DNA from: Bacillota bacterium
Lineage (GTDB): Bacteria > Bacillota_H > UBA994 > UBA5500
Reading direction: 5' to 3'
Assembly: GCA_012727835.1 (NCBI GenBank)
Contig: JAAYGE010000147.1
Span: forward strand, 1-15,228
Length of the DNA: 15,228 nt
The notes beneath the pieces are model-generated. The model had not been told where the DNA came from. It worked only from the letters and a program-made list of their open reading frames with translations, and made no database searches. Every line of letters begins with the position of its first letter. Position 1 is the first letter of the stretch. Shown in pieces: positions 13,255 through 15,228 of this stretch. The translations under genes and the position numbers were made by a program.

Positions 13255-14586
13255 TTATTCGCCGGCCACCGCCAAAGAAGGGATCAGCAGGGAAGGAGCG
13301 GTTACAAAACCATTCTCCGAACCGGTGGAATCATAATCACATCCGATGCTAGACACCTGCTTTAACAGTTCAAAGAAGTTGCCGGCAACGGTGATTTGGG
13401 CTACCGGACGCACCACCTCACCACCATCAATTAAATAGCCTTTCGAGATTAGAGAAAAATCGCCTGACACCGGATTAGCACCGGCAAACATGCCGTCACA
13501 TTCGGTGATCAGCAGCCCGGTTCCCATCTCTTTCTGCAAATCGGCCAAAGTAGACGTACCTTGGCGCAAATAGAGGTTGGTAGGGCTAATAGTAGGCTTT
13601 TCCGTGTAGTCGCGTTTGAATCCGTTGCCGGTGGACACCACGCCCGCCTTTTCGGCTGTCCGCCGGTTATGCAAGTAAGACTTCAGGATGCCGTCGGCTA
13701 TAATCGCCTTCTTACTGGTAGGCGAACCTTCATCATCGAAGCGCCGCGTTATAATGCCCAGGTCAAAATCGGGGTCTTCTACTAAGCTAAGCTTGGCGTT
13801 GGCCACCTGCTGTCCCAGCTGGCCCCCCATCCGGCTCATGGAGTTTTGCACCCGATCGGCAAAGAAGGCGGGCAAGAAGGTCAAAAGCAACTGGCAAACC
13901 ACCTGGTTGTGGAAAATCACCGGATAATTACCCGTCTCTACCGGGGCAGCATTGAGCATAGACAGGGCCCGCCCCGCCGCTGCCTCCGCCAGGCCGGTCA
14001 TATCCAGCTCATTAATATTACGTGCAAGCTTTGCCAAGCGGGCTGTTTGCACTTGCTGTCCTGCCTGCGCCACCACGCCCATACCTACCCGGTAATACTG
14101 TAGACAATCCTCCATGCGATTGCCTTGATCGTCCAATAGCAGAATTCTTTTCTTCTTGCTTAGGAAACTGCACTCGCTAACATGCTTAACCCGCTGATCT
14201 TGGGCGTAGGCGGCCTGTTCCGCAGCCTTCAGCTTTTCCACTAGCAGAGAAGTGGGCAGATCGTCTGTCTGCGCCAACGGCTCCGAAACCCTATGGAATG
14301 GTAGGGGAGTAAAGGAGGTATTGTTGCATTCAGCCATCTGCTTAATATTGGCGATATGCTCGGCGAAAAGCTCCGGATCCGGGTTTTCAATAAAGGTGCT
14401 GCCCAGTTGCCCTTTATACTCACCCTCCACATAAACTAACGTGACATCGGCCAACTGGAGGCGTTCTAATTCCTGTTCATACACCTGCAACCGTTGCTCT
14501 TCAACCTGCTCCACGTAATACTGCAGGCAAGTTATGCCCGCCTGGCGAGCCTGCTCGCTGAAAGAACTAATAAACCTTGCTAGCAT
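13255..14586 (-). CDS. tldE: TldE/PmbA subunit of the TldD/E metalloprotease
   Basis: A 443-residue TldE/PmbA family protein. In E. coli TldD and TldE form a heterodimer that degrades unfolded or tailored peptides (microcin B17 maturation, CcdA breakdown); TldE has the fold but no metal site. Family blocks are FISSFSEQARQAG at the N-terminus, the central AAGRALSMLNA...ETGNYPVIFHNQ (about 230-255), and the C-terminal run STGNGFKRDY...ISPTNLYLRQG...GTGLLITECDGMFAGANPVSGDFS...GYLIDGGEVVRPVAQITVAGNFFELLKQVSSIG. No HExxxH motif is seen, as expected. The start is ATG 14584-14586, sharing one base with the TldD stop (TAATG) with GGGGGGTG upstream. A longer frame to 14673 would lie inside tldD and lacks family support. 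The gene is closed by a terminator. Confidence 0.93.
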   Translation of the reverse strand: MLARFISSFSEQARQAGITCLQYYVEQVEEQRLQVYEQELERLQLADVTLVYVEGEYKGQLGSTFIENPDPELFAEHIANIKQMAECNNTSFTPLPFHRVSEPLAQTDDLPTSLLVEKLKAAEQAAYAQDQRVKHVSECSFLSKKKRILLLDDQGNRMEDCLQYYRVGMGVVAQAGQQVQTARLAKLARNINELDMTGLAEAAAGRALSMLNAAPVETGNYPVIFHNQVVCQLLLTFLPAFFADRVQNSMSRMGGQLGQQVANAKLSLVEDPDFDLGIITRRFDDEGSPTSKKAIIADGILKSYLHNRRTAEKAGVVSTGNGFKRDYTEKPTISPTNLYLRQGTSTLADLQKEMGTGLLITECDGMFAGANPVSGDFSLISKGYLIDGGEVVRPVAQITVAGNFFELLKQVSSIGCDYDSTGSENGFVTAPSLLIPSLAVAGE

Positions 14587-15228
14587 TATCTGGCACCCCC
14601 CACCGTCATATTGGCCACCCGGACCGTCGGCTGGCCGGCTCCAATATATAGGGGGCCCGACCCCGCATAACAATAGCCATGCCGAATCTCCAAATTGTTG
14701 GCCACCATATCTACCTGCTGCAAGATGTCGCTGCCCTTGCCGATTAGGGTTACACCCTTTACTGGCTCTGCAATTCGCCCCTTTTCGATCAGATAGCTTT
14801 CACAGGCATTAAAATTGAACTCACCGGTGGCCGGGTTAACTGAGCCGCCATTGATATACTTCACGAACAAGCCCCGTTCCGTATTAGCTATTATTTCTTC
14901 CCTAGTGCTGGTGCCATTGGCAATATAGGTATTAGTCATGCGGGCTTGCGGCGCAAAGCGGTAATTCTTACGCCGGGCCGAACCGGTGGGCGCCATACCC
15001 AATCGCCTACCATTTAGCCGATCCACTAAATAGCCCCGCAAAATACCGTTTTCAATGAGAACGTTCTGCTGCGTAGGGATGCCCTCGTCATCAATGGCTA
15101 AAGAGCCCCATTCATTGGCCAGAGAACCGTCATCAATCAACGTTACCAGCGGGGAGGCTACTTGCTGGCCCAGTTTGCCAGAGAACTCGGAGGTGTGGCG
15201 CGATGTGCGCAGCAGCGGAACCTCGTAT
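14586..15228 (-). CDS. tldD: TldD subunit of the TldD/E metalloprotease, C-terminal part, cut by the window edge
   Basis: The minus-strand frame is open from the right edge (15228) to the TAA at 14586-14588 and gives 213 residues of a TldD C-terminal half. Visible: RTSRHTSEFSGKLGQQVASPLVTLIDDGS, then DDEGIPTQQNVLIENGILRGYLVDR, RMTNTYIANGTS, the GSVNPATGEFNFNACESYLIEKG block and a C-terminal NMTVGG. TldD carries the zinc-binding HExxxH motif in its N-terminal half, which lies outside the window, so catalytic competence cannot be judged. Near the C-terminus the usual GMCGKxGQ-type motif reads GYCYAGSGPLYIGAGQP. The gene overlaps tldE by one base, so the two subunits are translationally coupled. 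A TTG at 15138-15140 is in frame but is internal, because homology continues upstream of it. Confidence 0.92.
   Translation of the reverse strand, partial: YEVPLLRTSRHTSEFSGKLGQQVASPLVTLIDDGSLANEWGSLAIDDEGIPTQQNVLIENGILRGYLVDRLNGRRLGMAPTGSARRKNYRFAPQARMTNTYIANGTSTREEIIANTERGLFVKYINGGSVNPATGEFNFNACESYLIEKGRIAEPVKGVTLIGKGSDILQQVDMVANNLEIRHGYCYAGSGPLYIGAGQPTVRVANMTVGGAR

Noticed and set aside
13089..13352. Plus-strand open frame of 87 codons spanning the dehydratase promoter and the tldE terminator
   Set aside because: It crosses a clear terminator hairpin and an extended -10 promoter of minus-strand genes and resembles no known protein.
14587..14673. Longer N-terminus for tldE
   Set aside because: The extra 29 residues overlap the tldD coding region in another frame, while ATG 14584-14586 has a strong ribosome site and matches the family start.

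Overview
The window looks like chromosomal core-genome DNA from a bacterium of the Firmicutes (Bacillota), most likely an anaerobic Clostridia-type lineage. The main evidence is the block Orn/Lys/Arg decarboxylase - tmk - DarA (YaaQ) - YaaR - holB - RicT (YaaT) - YabB-type methyltransferase - rsmI, which follows the classic Bacillus yaaO-to-yabC gene order. A PyrR-type RNA attenuator in front of pyrBI and G-rich Shine-Dalgarno sites throughout support the same placement. The species cannot be fixed from sequence alone. Everything is on the minus strand except one gene (an iadA homologue) and possibly a tiny ORF after it.

Layout, from high to low coordinate along the minus strand. (1) 15228-13255: tldD (C-terminal part only) and tldE, overlapping by one base and closed by a terminator; they form the two-subunit TldD/E peptidase. 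(2) 13112-12165: a short threonine/serine dehydratase with its own extended -10 promoter. (3) 12087-11380: a CofE-like gamma-glutamyl ligase homologue of unclear role. (4) 11272-9689: a complete pyrimidine-regulated unit with a sigmaA-type promoter, PyrR-binding hairpin, antiterminator and terminator, then pyrB and pyrI (the two aspartate transcarbamoylase chains) and a strong terminator. (5) 9628-8172: a MATE-family efflux pump and its terminator. (6) 6736-7881, plus strand: an isoaspartyl dipeptidase homologue, convergent with the MATE gene, followed by a hairpin and a roughly 220-base stretch that may encode a 23-residue hydrophobic peptide. (7) 6605-1: an AIR synthase-related protein, then the long conserved yaaO-tmk-darA-yaaR-holB-ricT-trmN6-rsmI run, with gaps of 0 to 24 bases or start/stop overlaps almost everywhere. 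The run lacks the yabA and yazA genes present in Bacillus.

Functionally the conserved run links nucleotide supply (Tmk), the replication clamp loader (HolB), c-di-AMP sensing (DarA), RNA processing (RicT) and tRNA/rRNA methylation (TrmN6-like, RsmI). The other genes concern amino-acid and peptide turnover (decarboxylase, IadA, dehydratase, TldD/E) and pyrimidine synthesis. I found no mobile element, CRISPR array, tRNA or rRNA, and no convincing new multi-gene system. The most interesting items are local: the full pyr attenuator, an apparent Lys-to-Glu change at a metal-bridging position of IadA, the small hydrophobic ORF abutting a terminator, the orphan CofE-like gene, and several family members that lack a usual motif or tail.
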